Shown: piece after piece, positions 8,414 to 15,500 of the stretch
How positions within the stretch are numbered: the first letter of the stretch is position 1
Layout of the letters: each line of letters starts with the position of its first letter
DNA from: an uncultured Flavobacteriales bacterium
GTDB taxonomy: Bacteria; Bacteroidota; Bacteroidia; Flavobacteriales; Schleiferiaceae
DNA: 20,909 nucleotides
NCBI GenBank assembly: GCA_903821715.1
Contig: CAIJMB010000013.1
Location: forward strand, 1-20,909
Reading direction: 5' to 3'
Notes under the pieces: generated by a model
The model's input: only the letters and a program-made list of their open reading frames with translations
Told to the model about the DNA's origin: nothing
The model's database searches: none
Made by a program: the position numbers and the translations under genes

Positions 8414-8595
8414 GGATTGGGGGTGGATTTTGGTTCTGTACTGGCCGTGGGCGCCGTCGTACCGTCCTCAAGGGCACGGACAGCCGGAGAGGTGGTGTCG
8501 TCGTACTGACCTGAGGACACCGAACGCAAAAAGCCAAGAAGAAAAAGGCCTGCCAGCAAAAGGCTCACGGGAATCATCAGGTAGAACGCGCTCAT
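8410..8595 (-). CDS. ccoS: cbb3 oxidase maturation protein CcoS
   Basis: Small single-span membrane protein of 61 residues. Residues 4-24 (FYLMIPVSLLLAGLFLLGF) form the helix, followed by LRSVSSGQYDD, which matches the CcoS signature, in which the helix is followed by a segment ending in G-Q-[YF]-D-D. CcoS is needed for cofactor insertion into CcoN. The tail after residue 40 is Thr/Pro-rich and variable. It is the first gene of the cbb3 operon and shares ATGA with the ccoNO start. An FNR-like palindrome lies 56-67 bp upstream of the ATG, so this is the probable entry point of the operon transcript. Confidence 0.92.
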   Translation of the reverse strand: MSAFYLMIPVSLLLAGLFLLGFLRSVSSGQYDDTTSPAVRALEDGTTAPTASTEPKSTPNP

Positions 8596-8618
8596 TCGTC
8601 AGGTATATGGGTACGGCA

Positions 8619-8662
8619 TCAAAATTCCGAGGGCGGCGTCACCCGAACTATGACAATTGTCA
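8619..8662 (-). promoter_or_regulatory. FNR-like site and promoter box of the cbb3 operon
   Basis: Perfect palindrome TGACAATTGTCA (8651-8662; TGAC-N4-GTCA). On the minus strand, 21 nt further on, is CGGAATTTT (8629-8621), the same box as at the other two sites. This places a likely transcription start about 20 nt before the ccoS ATG. The spacing fits a class II Fnr-activated promoter. Confidence 0.65.
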
Positions 8663-8670
8663 GTTCAGTC

Positions 8671-8857
8671 GTTTCTAGTTTCTTGTTCCTCGTTCGTGGC
8701 TCAATGGCAGCACCCCGCGTTCGGTTATAACCGGATTTTACTTTTTTTCTCGACTTCGGAACGGAGCAACACTAGGCTGCACCGCGGTCGCAAGAACCCA
8801 GAAACCAGTAGCTAAACGGCCAACGAGCCAACCTCGCCAACCTCAGCCAACCTCGCC
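8671..8857 (+). repeat. Composite intergenic repeat, copy 2
   Basis: This lies between the cbb3 promoter and the ccoI stop. Module GTTTCTAGTTTCTTG begins at 8671; the 17-mer at 8678-8694 is identical to one in copy 4 (18469-18485). The core is 8719-8750, where CGGTTATAACCG is a perfect 12-bp palindrome followed by GATTTTAC and a T run. An inverted GAAAC module lies at 8791-8812. The right arm at 8818-8857 is GCCAACGAGCCAACC followed by further GCCAACCTC units. There is no left arm. The right arm contains the ccoI stop codon (8843-8845) and encodes the last four ccoI residues. Confidence 0.85.
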
Positions 8858-11041
8858 GAATACCCGCTTAGCCGCCCGCTCCGTCAACCAAAACGACAAC
8901 CCAACCACGCTCAGGCTGCTAATTGGCATGAGAATGGCCGAGGTTAACGGAGTAAGAAGCCCCTGCACGGCGAAACTCAGACCAACGACATTGTAGACGA
9001 GGCTTAGCCCGATGTTCCAGCGCACCGCGCGCATTCCTTCACGCGCCATCAGGCGCATCCGCTCGAGTTGCGGTAGGGAAGAACCTTGCAGCAGCACATC
9101 GCAGGCTGGAGCGAAATGCAGTGCATCCTCAGCAATTGAGATTCCCACATTACTCTGTGCCAAGGCGCCGGCGTCGTTGAGGCCGTCTCCGACCATCGCG
9201 ACGGTGAAGCCCTCGGACTGGCGGTCTTTAATAAACTGCAGCTTGTCGTGGGGACGTTGGGCGAATCGAAGCTCGGTTCCGGGGGGCATTATTTGCTCGA
9301 GCTGTGCGCGTTCTCGGTCTTCGTCGCCCGTCAAAAGTGCCATGCGGTCCGGTTTGAGGGCGTTCAATCCCTGGGCAAGTCCGGGCCTGAACACGGACGC
9401 TGGCTTGAGCCAACCTTCTGATGGTTGCGCACCGTCCCAGCGCCACGATACGCCGCGCGGAACCTCGCCCGCCGCCACTCCCGTGAACACCGACGAACCC
9501 AGTCGGACCCGTCCACCGTTGAATTCCGCCTCAAGACCCTGGCCGAGGTACTCGCGAACCCGCAGACCCTCTGCGGCCGAAACCGAAGACCAGTGCGCCC
9601 ACAGCGACCGACTTATCGGGTGGGCAGACTGCCGCACCATCGCGGCCAGCACCGGCCGCAGGACCTCGGGCACTGGCGAAGACTCCGTCCACGACTGCTG
9701 GGCGGGCTCGGTAAGTGTCCCCGTCTTATCCAGTACCCAAAAATCCACCTTCGCGAGGCGTTCCAGCGTATCGGTGGCCTTGACAAAGGCTCCGTGCCGG
9801 CCCATCAACCGAATCGTGTGGCCCAAACTGAATGGAATCGCCAAGGCCAGCGCACAGGGGCAGGCCACGATAAGTACCGACGTGACGATCCACACCACTT
9901 TGGACGGGTCGTGCCAGGCCCAAAACAGCCCCGCCGCCAGGGCGATCAGCAAAATCCGACCGGTGAACATCTGGCCGAGTCGGTCAATCCAGCGCGCCAC
10001 CTTGGGACGGTCAATTCCGTGCTCTGAAGACCAAAGTGAAGTCAAATAGCTCTGGTCAAGGCGCTTGAGCACCCGCACATCGAGCGCTCCCCCCACGTTT
10101 TTTGCGCCGGCGGCCACATCCGCCCCCAGATCCACCTTTTGCGGCTGGGCTTCGCCCGTGATGAACGACAGATCTACCTCGCTCTCACCCGCCACAACGA
10201 CTGAATCCACGGGAATCAATTCTCCATGCCGAATCCGAAGCACGTCGCCCACTTGGACCTCTGACAGTGCGACGTAGACCTCGGTTCCGCCCGAAATGCG
10301 CAGCGCCGAAAACGGGAAAAAGCTCTGGTAGTCGCGGTCAAAATTCAGGTGGGTATATGCCGAAGTCTGGAACCATCGACCCACGAGCAAAAAGAACACG
10401 AGCCCGGCCAGAGAATCGAAGTACCCGGCTCCGTGGCCGCTCAGCATTTCAAACCACGACTGTCCGGTCAACGCGACGATTCCGAGCGAAATAGGCACGT
10501 CCATGTTGGTAGTCCGAGACTTCAGTGCAGCCCAAGCCGACTTAAAGTAGGTCTGCGCGCTGAATCCCACGAGCGGAATCGACAGCGACGCGGTAATCAT
10601 CCGCATCATGTGGGCTAGCCCAGAATCCGCCTCGAGCCCCATGTACTCCGGAAAAGCAAAAAGCATCGTATTACCAAACACAAACCCGGCCACGCCCAGC
10701 TCGAGCGTCGCCCTGCGATCCCGGCGCGGACCCACCTCGGTCTGCGCCGAGGCCATACTTAGATCCGGCGCGTAGCCCATAAAATCCAAGCGCTCAGCGA
10801 GGTGCGAGAGCGTGGTTTCCTGCGGATTAAACCGGAGCTGCGCCTTTTTTTGGCTGAACTCCACGCGGACGTCGATCAGGCCCGGCTCTACCGACGGCCA
10901 GGTCTCAATTGCCTTCACACACGAGGCGCAGTGCATCGTAGGCAAATGAAGCTGCACCACCGTCATTCGCTCGGATTGATGGCGGTACAGGTGCGCGTAC
11001 AAAACCGCGTCGTCGAGCGCGGCGTAGGTGCTGGGTTCCAT
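8843..11041 (-). CDS. ccoI: Copper-translocating P1B-type ATPase of cbb3 assembly (CcoI)
   Basis: Membrane pump that supplies copper for the cbb3 CuB centre. The 732-residue product has an HMA domain with MHCASC (C38, C41), a TGEAQP actuator loop (295-300) and the intramembrane CPC metal site (394-396). It also has phosphorylated D438 in DKTGT, the H474-P475 nucleotide motif, GDGLND (618-623) and a final helix with MPISSLSVVGLSF. The last features and the operon context favour CcoI over general CopA. Bacteroidota CcoI usually carries about 80 extra N-terminal residues with CxxC motifs; here an in-frame TGA 17 codons upstream rules them out. The final GEVG and stop lie inside a repeat arm. It is divergent from the fnr gene and shares an FNR-like site with it. 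Confidence 0.92.
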   Translation of the reverse strand: MEPSTYAALDDAVLYAHLYRHQSERMTVVQLHLPTMHCASCVKAIETWPSVEPGLIDVRVEFSQKKAQLRFNPQETTLSHLAERLDFMGYAPDLSMASAQTEVGPRRDRRATLELGVAGFVFGNTMLFAFPEYMGLEADSGLAHMMRMITASLSIPLVGFSAQTYFKSAWAALKSRTTNMDVPISLGIVALTGQSWFEMLSGHGAGYFDSLAGLVFFLLVGRWFQTSAYTHLNFDRDYQSFFPFSALRISGGTEVYVALSEVQVGDVLRIRHGELIPVDSVVVAGESEVDLSFITGEAQPQKVDLGADVAAGAKNVGGALDVRVLKRLDQSYLTSLWSSEHGIDRPKVARWIDRLGQMFTGRILLIALAAGLFWAWHDPSKVVWIVTSVLIVACPCALALAIPFSLGHTIRLMGRHGAFVKATDTLERLAKVDFWVLDKTGTLTEPAQQSWTESSPVPEVLRPVLAAMVRQSAHPISRSLWAHWSSVSAAEGLRVREYLGQGLEAEFNGGRVRLGSSVFTGVAAGEVPRGVSWRWDGAQPSEGWLKPASVFRPGLAQGLNALKPDRMALLTGDEDRERAQLEQIMPPGTELRFAQRPHDKLQFIKDRQSEGFTVAMVGDGLNDAGALAQSNVGISIAEDALHFAPACDVLLQGSSLPQLERMRLMAREGMRAVRWNIGLSLVYNVVGLSFAVQGLLTPLTSAILMPISSLSVVGLSFWLTERAAKRVFGEVG

Positions 11042-11047
11042 AACTAG

Positions 11048-11092
11048 GTAAAATTCCGCCCACCTGGCGACTAAAAACCATGACTTATGTCA
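11048..11092 (-). promoter_or_regulatory. FNR-like site and promoter box between ccoI and the fnr gene
   Basis: Palindrome TGACATAAGTCA on the minus strand (11081-11092; TGAC-N4-GTCA). GGCGGAATTTTAC follows at 11060-11048, the same 13-mer as upstream of the stress protein gene; its CGGAATTTT core is 22 nt from the palindrome. The box ends only about 6 nt before the ccoI ATG, implying a very short or absent 5' leader. The palindrome is also about 61 bp upstream of the divergent fnr start, so autoregulation is possible. Confidence 0.62.
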
Positions 11093-11152
11093 CTTTTTTC
11101 GTAACTTACTAAAGCTACTTTTACCTCGATAGAAACCCAAATCCCTATCACC

Positions 11153-11845
11153 ATGGAACCCCTCTGCGCCACCTGCCCGACCCGGCAAAAAACGGCGTTC
11201 CGGCTGCTCGACGGCGAGCAAGTCGATACGCTGTGTACGTTTAAGCGCCACGGCCATATTAAAAAAGGTGAAGAGCTCTTTACCGAAGGCCAAAATGTGC
11301 GCGGAATCTACTGCGTTCAAGATGGCCACTTCAAGCTCACCCGCCACAGTGCTTCGGGCCGCGAAACCATTGTTCGCTTCGCCTCCCCAGGCGACTTCAT
11401 CGGCTACCGGGCGCTCTTGGCCCACGAGCCCATCAGCCTTTCGGCAGTTGCCATCCAGGATGCGCATGCCTGCTTTGTTCCGGCAGACGTCCTGCTCAAT
11501 TTTCTCGAAGGCAACGGGCCATTTTCACTCGAACTCCTTCGCGCCACGTGCCACGAACTCTCAGAGGCCAACCAGCTCCTTGCATCGCTCGCACAAAAAT
11601 CCGTGAAGCAGCGCCTCGCTGAAGTCCTCCTGATGCTGCGCGCCAAGTTCAGCGAAGACACCGACGGGTGCATCGACATTGACCTTAAGCGCTCTGAAAT
11701 CGCGGATCTTGTCGGAACCGCCACCGAATCCCTAATCCGCCTTCTCGCCCAATTTGAACGGGACGAACTCATCACGCGCCAAGGTAAACGCTTCAAAATC
11801 ACTCAGGCCAAAAAGCTCGCGCAGTTGGCGGAACTTGTGGACTAG
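11153..11845 (+). CDS. Crp/Fnr-family transcription regulator
   Basis: DNA-binding regulator of 230 residues: cyclic-nucleotide-binding-like beta barrel (about 20-110), dimer helix (about 120-150) and winged helix (about 155-225). C5-x2-C8 at the N-terminus, with further cysteines at 28, 54, 107, 133 and 173, could ligate an oxygen-sensitive cluster as in FNR, but the spacing differs from E. coli and I cannot tell which are ligands. The recognition helix TATESLIRLL aligns E192 and R196 with FNR E209 and R213, while I195 replaces S212, the residue associated with the outer T of TTGAT. That agrees with the A-TGAY-N4-RTCA sites nearby. It is divergent from ccoI, and the most likely role is oxygen-dependent control of the cbb3 genes. 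Confidence 0.9.
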   Translation: MEPLCATCPTRQKTAFRLLDGEQVDTLCTFKRHGHIKKGEELFTEGQNVRGIYCVQDGHFKLTRHSASGRETIVRFASPGDFIGYRALLAHEPISLSAVAIQDAHACFVPADVLLNFLEGNGPFSLELLRATCHELSEANQLLASLAQKSVKQRLAEVLLMLRAKFSEDTDGCIDIDLKRSEIADLVGTATESLIRLLAQFERDELITRQGKRFKITQAKKLAQLAELVD

Positions 11846-11852
11846 TGGCCAA

Positions 11853-12137
11853 TTGGCAAGGTTGGCGAGGCTAGCTTGTTGGCCAAATGGCAAGGTTAGC
11901 AAAAACTAGCTGCGACAACGAGAAACTAGTAGCGAGAAACTGCGAGGCGGCACATTCCGTTCGGGTATAACCGGATTTTACTTTTTTTATTAATGCTCAA
12001 AGTGAGCAACTCGCACAAAATTAACGATTTGTGATTTTCCGCATTCTGCGGATATTAAGCTGCGCTGCCACCAGAAACCCGTAGCAAGAAACTGAGAGGC
12101 CAACGAGCCAATCTCAGCTAATCTTGCCAACGAGCTA
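11853..12137 (+). repeat. Composite intergenic repeat, copy 3
   Basis: This fills the 289-bp convergent space between the fnr and DUF4249 genes, where no coding gene is seen. Left arm 11853-11884 starts TTGGCAAGGTTGGCGAGG. The GAGAAAC module at 11916-11947 has CGAGAAACT twice. The core is 11959-11989 (GGGTATAACCGGATTTTAC plus a T run). An inverted-sense GAAAC module lies at 12071-12099. Right arm 12098-12137 starts GGCCAACGAGCCAATC. The arms pair over about 30 bp with few mismatches. The left arm begins directly after the fnr stop, and the right arm runs into the DUF4249 stop codon. Confidence 0.87.
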
Positions 12138-12989
12138 CTGACTAATCGTGACCTCCGCCGTCCGGATCGCACTGGCATAAAAGTATCCCAGCGCGTATTC
12201 GTTTTCGTTGCCTTCGCGGTAAATGTTACCGACGATAGGCGCGGGGGGAGGGTCAAACAGTCCACCCACTTGAAGCGTTTGCTCGCGCAGCAAGTTCAGG
12301 TAACTGAATAAGCCCATACTGATGCTGCCGAGCTCGACTTTGTACTTCACGCCGACCGAATCGGGTCCGGCAATTTGAATGGGCGGAATCGACGGAGGCG
12401 TCGGAAAGACAAAGCCGTCGTTGAAGTCGTCGTTAAACACTGTCAAGTCAAACGTTTGGTTTTGCAGCGTGTCGTTTCTGAAAATCCGAACGCGGTAGTG
12501 ATCGCCACGCCCCGGGGCTTCAGACCAGTGAATAAAGACGTAGCGGCCTTCTTGCTGAAAGGGAGCGCGCGGCAAATACTGCGAATAAATGGAATCGGCG
12601 TCGTTGCAGCGGTTCAGTGCTTCGGTGGCTGAGGTCCAGGTTCCGCTCGGGTAGCCCTCGCGCTCAGGAACTGTGACCACCACGCGGTACGAACGACCCA
12701 CTTCGCCTTGAAAATTAGACAGGTAACGGCCGTTGCTGCGGTGGATTAGTGTATCGACGGCGACCTCGTCCTCGAGCAGCACCACAAGGGCATTGGTCAC
12801 GGGCTCGTTGGGGTCAGTATTGAGGTAGGGCACGCTCCATTTGACGTCCACGCGGGCGGAATCACCGTCAGTCACACGACCATTGACGATAAGACGGGTT
12901 TCGCCCTCGGGGAGCTCCACTTCGATAATGTCTTGGCAGGAGGTCAGCGCAATGGCCGACGCAGCAGTAAAAAAGGCAAGGCGGCGCAT
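12135..12989 (-). CDS. DUF4249 outer-membrane lipoprotein, TonB-receptor partner
   Basis: Predicted lipoprotein of 284 residues: positively charged start MRR, hydrophobic stretch, and lipobox LTSC with C18 as the lipidated residue. The mature part opens IIEVELPEGETRLIVNGRVTDGD, typical of DUF4249 proteins of Bacteroidota, which have an N-terminal Ig-like region and are nearly always encoded beside a TonB-dependent receptor. The substrate is not known for the family. Its ATG overlaps the receptor stop codon as TGATG, so the two are co-translated and probably form one outer-membrane uptake complex, by analogy with SusD-SusC. The stop codon lies at the edge of repeat copy 3. No terminator is evident. 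Confidence 0.85.
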   Translation of the reverse strand: MRRLAFFTAASAIALTSCQDIIEVELPEGETRLIVNGRVTDGDSARVDVKWSVPYLNTDPNEPVTNALVVLLEDEVAVDTLIHRSNGRYLSNFQGEVGRSYRVVVTVPEREGYPSGTWTSATEALNRCNDADSIYSQYLPRAPFQQEGRYVFIHWSEAPGRGDHYRVRIFRNDTLQNQTFDLTVFNDDFNDGFVFPTPPSIPPIQIAGPDSVGVKYKVELGSISMGLFSYLNLLREQTLQVGGLFDPPPAPIVGNIYREGNENEYALGYFYASAIRTAEVTISQ

Positions 12990-15331
12990 CAGAACGAGAA
13001 ATTGTAGGTGAAAAAGGGCACGGCAGAACCGAAGATGCTCAATCGGTAGGCGTTGACATTGGTCGGATTCTCAAAGTCGGCGCGAAAGAAGATGCTGTAC
13101 GGGTTACGGCGGCCGTAGGCGTTGTAGACGCCAAAATTCCAGCTCGCCCGCTTGCCCACGCTGCGGGTGATTGACAGATCCAAACGGTGCGTGGCGGGCG
13201 TGCGGGCTCCGTTGCGGTTCGTGTAGACGGGGTAAAAAATGCCCTCGAATTCGCCGCGGGCGTCAGGGTAGGTAATGGGGCGCCCAGATTGGTAGATCCA
13301 GGTTCCGCCAATGTCCCAGCGCTTGGTGGGCGAGTAGGTAAACACCACGCTGAGGTCGTGCAGCTTGTCGTAGTTGGCGGGGTACCACTCGCCGTTGTTG
13401 ATGCGGGTAATGCGCGTCGGGCCATCGATCAAGCGTTCGGTGCGGCTGAGCGTGTAGCCAATCCAACCCGTGACCTTGCCAGTTTTCTTTTCGAGCAAAA
13501 CCTCGGCCCCGTAGGCGCGTCCGGCTCCGGTGAGCAGCTCGGTTTCGATGTCGTCGGTAAAGACGAGGTCGGCTCCGTCGCGGTAGTCGACGAGGTTGCT
13601 AAACGTTTTTGCATAGCCCTCGAGGGTCAGACGGATTCCGTTGTCCTCGCGAAAATTCTGAACCACGCCCACGGCCACTTGGTCGACGGTGGCGGGGTCG
13701 ATGTAGGTTCCGGCGGGGCGCCATACGTTGACCGGAGTTGCGGTAGTGTTGTTCGAAATCAAGTGGATGTACTGGCGCGAGCGGTTGTAGCTCAACTTCA
13801 GCGAAGCCTTCGGGCCCACCTCGTAGTTGAGGGCGAGGCGCGGTTCGAATCCGGCCAGCCCGATAAACGTTTTAACCACATCTCCTCGAGCAAACACCGT
13901 GGTGTCGACAATGCTGGTCGTGGTGGGGTAGCGCGGATCCGCATACGTGTACACCGTCCGCGGACCCAGATTGGCAAATCCGCTGTACCGGAGGCCGGTT
14001 GTGGCACTTAAGCGCTCGGTCACCTTAATATCGTCGCTGAAGTAGAGCGCCGACTCATTGGCGTACTCCTTGCTCAGTGCGATGTCAAATGCACCCGTGA
14101 TTTTGCCGGGCGAAAACACGTAGTAGGTGTTCTGCACACCCCAATCGAGCTTGTGTCGGTTTGATGCATAGTAGGTCCACCCCACATTGGTCACGGTGTT
14201 TTGAATGCGCGAATCGAGTTTGAACGACGGAACCGCATCCTCTGGAGTCCCCAGCGAGTACGTATAGTCCGAATACACCGCAGTGGCGTTAAAAAACAAC
14301 TTGGAATTCACGGCGCGGTTCCAGCGCAGGGTAGAAGTCCAGTTGCCCCAGCCGAAGTCAAATAGGTCCTGGGCTCCGAACTGGTCGCGGCCGAAGTACA
14401 TGCTGGCAAACACCCTGTCCTTTTCGCTCAGCTGTGCGTTCACCTTGGCGTTCACGTCATAGAAGTAAATCGTGGTGTTCTGCAGCTCTAGATTGCCCGT
14501 AAACGGCAAAAACAAATCGAAGTAGGACCGCCTACCGCTCACCATGAAGCTCGCCTTGCGCTTCACCAGCGGACCTTCGACGGTCAGGCGGCTGCTCAAA
14601 AGGCCGATTCCGCCTTGGGCGGCAAAGCGCTCGCTGTTGCCCTCCTTCTGGCGCACGTCCAGTACGCTCGAAAGGCGGCCACCGTAGTTTGAAGGCATTC
14701 CGCCCTTATACAGCGTCACGTCGCGCACAGCGTCGGCGTTGAAAATGCTAAAGAATCCGAACAGGTGCGACGACGAGTACACGGGGGCCTCGTCCAGCAA
14801 AATCAAGTTTTGGTCGGCGTTGCCACCGCGTACGTTGAATCCGCTCGACGCCTCGCCCACGGTGCTGACGCCCGGCAACAGGGTCAGGGTGCGCACGATA
14901 TCGGTTTCGCCCAAAAGCTGCGGAATCTTTTTGATTTCCTTGCTCGTCAGCGAGCTTACGGACATTTCAGTCGTTTTGACATTGTTGTCGAGCTTTTGGC
15001 TTTGGACTGCAACCTCGCCCAACTCAAATGACTGTTCGTTGAGGCGTATGCTGAGTTTGACGCCTTCGCGTCCTGCCTTTACGGCCTGCTTGTAGGGAGA
15101 GTAGCCAAGCAGCTGTGCGGTCACGGATCCGCCCTCAGCCGGAACGGTCAAACTGAACATCCCGTAGGTGTTGGTGACTATGTTGGTTTTTTTCGATGCG
15201 GATTCCCACGTGACCACCACCCCAGGCAGTGATTCACCGTTGGCAGCATCGACCACCGATCCGCTGATTACGCGCGTTTGCGCGGCAAGGGCAAGCGGAA
15301 GCCCCCAAAGCACGAGAAGAATTCGATTCAC
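12989..15331 (-). CDS. TonB-dependent outer-membrane receptor with CarboxypepD_reg domain
   Basis: Outer-membrane active transporter of 780 residues. A signal peptide (1 to about 17, ending ALAAQT) precedes a CarboxypepD_reg-like domain (about 22-105, VISGSVVDAANGESLPG). The TonB plug (about 115-230) contains TLLPGVSTVGEASSGFNVRG, NLILLDEAPVY and LYKGGMPSNYGGRLSSVLD. The rest is a 22-strand-type barrel ending in aromatic FFTYNFSF. Pairing with DUF4249 rather than SusD suggests a substrate other than glycans, but none can be named; metal complexes, peptides or other small ligands are all open. It is divergent from the protease gene at 15501, with about 170 bp between them for promoters. Confidence 0.92.
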   Translation of the reverse strand: MNRILLVLWGLPLALAAQTRVISGSVVDAANGESLPGVVVTWESASKKTNIVTNTYGMFSLTVPAEGGSVTAQLLGYSPYKQAVKAGREGVKLSIRLNEQSFELGEVAVQSQKLDNNVKTTEMSVSSLTSKEIKKIPQLLGETDIVRTLTLLPGVSTVGEASSGFNVRGGNADQNLILLDEAPVYSSSHLFGFFSIFNADAVRDVTLYKGGMPSNYGGRLSSVLDVRQKEGNSERFAAQGGIGLLSSRLTVEGPLVKRKASFMVSGRRSYFDLFLPFTGNLELQNTTIYFYDVNAKVNAQLSEKDRVFASMYFGRDQFGAQDLFDFGWGNWTSTLRWNRAVNSKLFFNATAVYSDYTYSLGTPEDAVPSFKLDSRIQNTVTNVGWTYYASNRHKLDWGVQNTYYVFSPGKITGAFDIALSKEYANESALYFSDDIKVTERLSATTGLRYSGFANLGPRTVYTYADPRYPTTTSIVDTTVFARGDVVKTFIGLAGFEPRLALNYEVGPKASLKLSYNRSRQYIHLISNNTTATPVNVWRPAGTYIDPATVDQVAVGVVQNFREDNGIRLTLEGYAKTFSNLVDYRDGADLVFTDDIETELLTGAGRAYGAEVLLEKKTGKVTGWIGYTLSRTERLIDGPTRITRINNGEWYPANYDKLHDLSVVFTYSPTKRWDIGGTWIYQSGRPITYPDARGEFEGIFYPVYTNRNGARTPATHRLDLSITRSVGKRASWNFGVYNAYGRRNPYSIFFRADFENPTNVNAYRLSIFGSAVPFFTYNFSF

Positions 15332-15460
15332 AATTCGATGGAGCGCGGTTTAGGATGCGCCGCCCACCTTGGTCAAACACTGTGCCGTGGCAAAGGTTCC
15401 GCCACAATGTCTGCTAAAGCGAAATTCCGCATGGATGCCGACCCTGCGGCACGAATTATG

Positions 15461-15468
15461 TACTTTCG
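15461..15468 (+). promoter_or_regulatory. Possible -7 box for the protease operon
   Basis: TACTTTCG resembles the Bacteroidota -7 element TAnnTTTG with one mismatch, 33-40 bp upstream of ATG 15501. No clear -33 TTG-type element was found at the right distance, so this is tentative. If real, transcription would begin about at the ATG at 15474, which favours 15501 as the start codon. Confidence 0.25.
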
Positions 15469-15500
15469 GGCTCATGCTCGCCATTCTGCGCATTCCATTT

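Noticed and set aside
7790..8509. Plus-strand open frame opposite ccoNO
   Set aside because: The product is basic and featureless and lies fully against conserved CcoN helices.
8719..8750. Repeat core as a Rho-independent terminator
   Set aside because: The palindrome CGGTTATAACCG leaves no loop for a stable hairpin, and the T run is separated from it. Two of four copies are not downstream of any plus-strand gene.
15369..15500. N-terminal extension of the protease from ATG 15369 or 15474
   Set aside because: The added residues are not signal-like; the hydrophobic leader begins at 15501, and a possible -7 box lies at 15461-15468.
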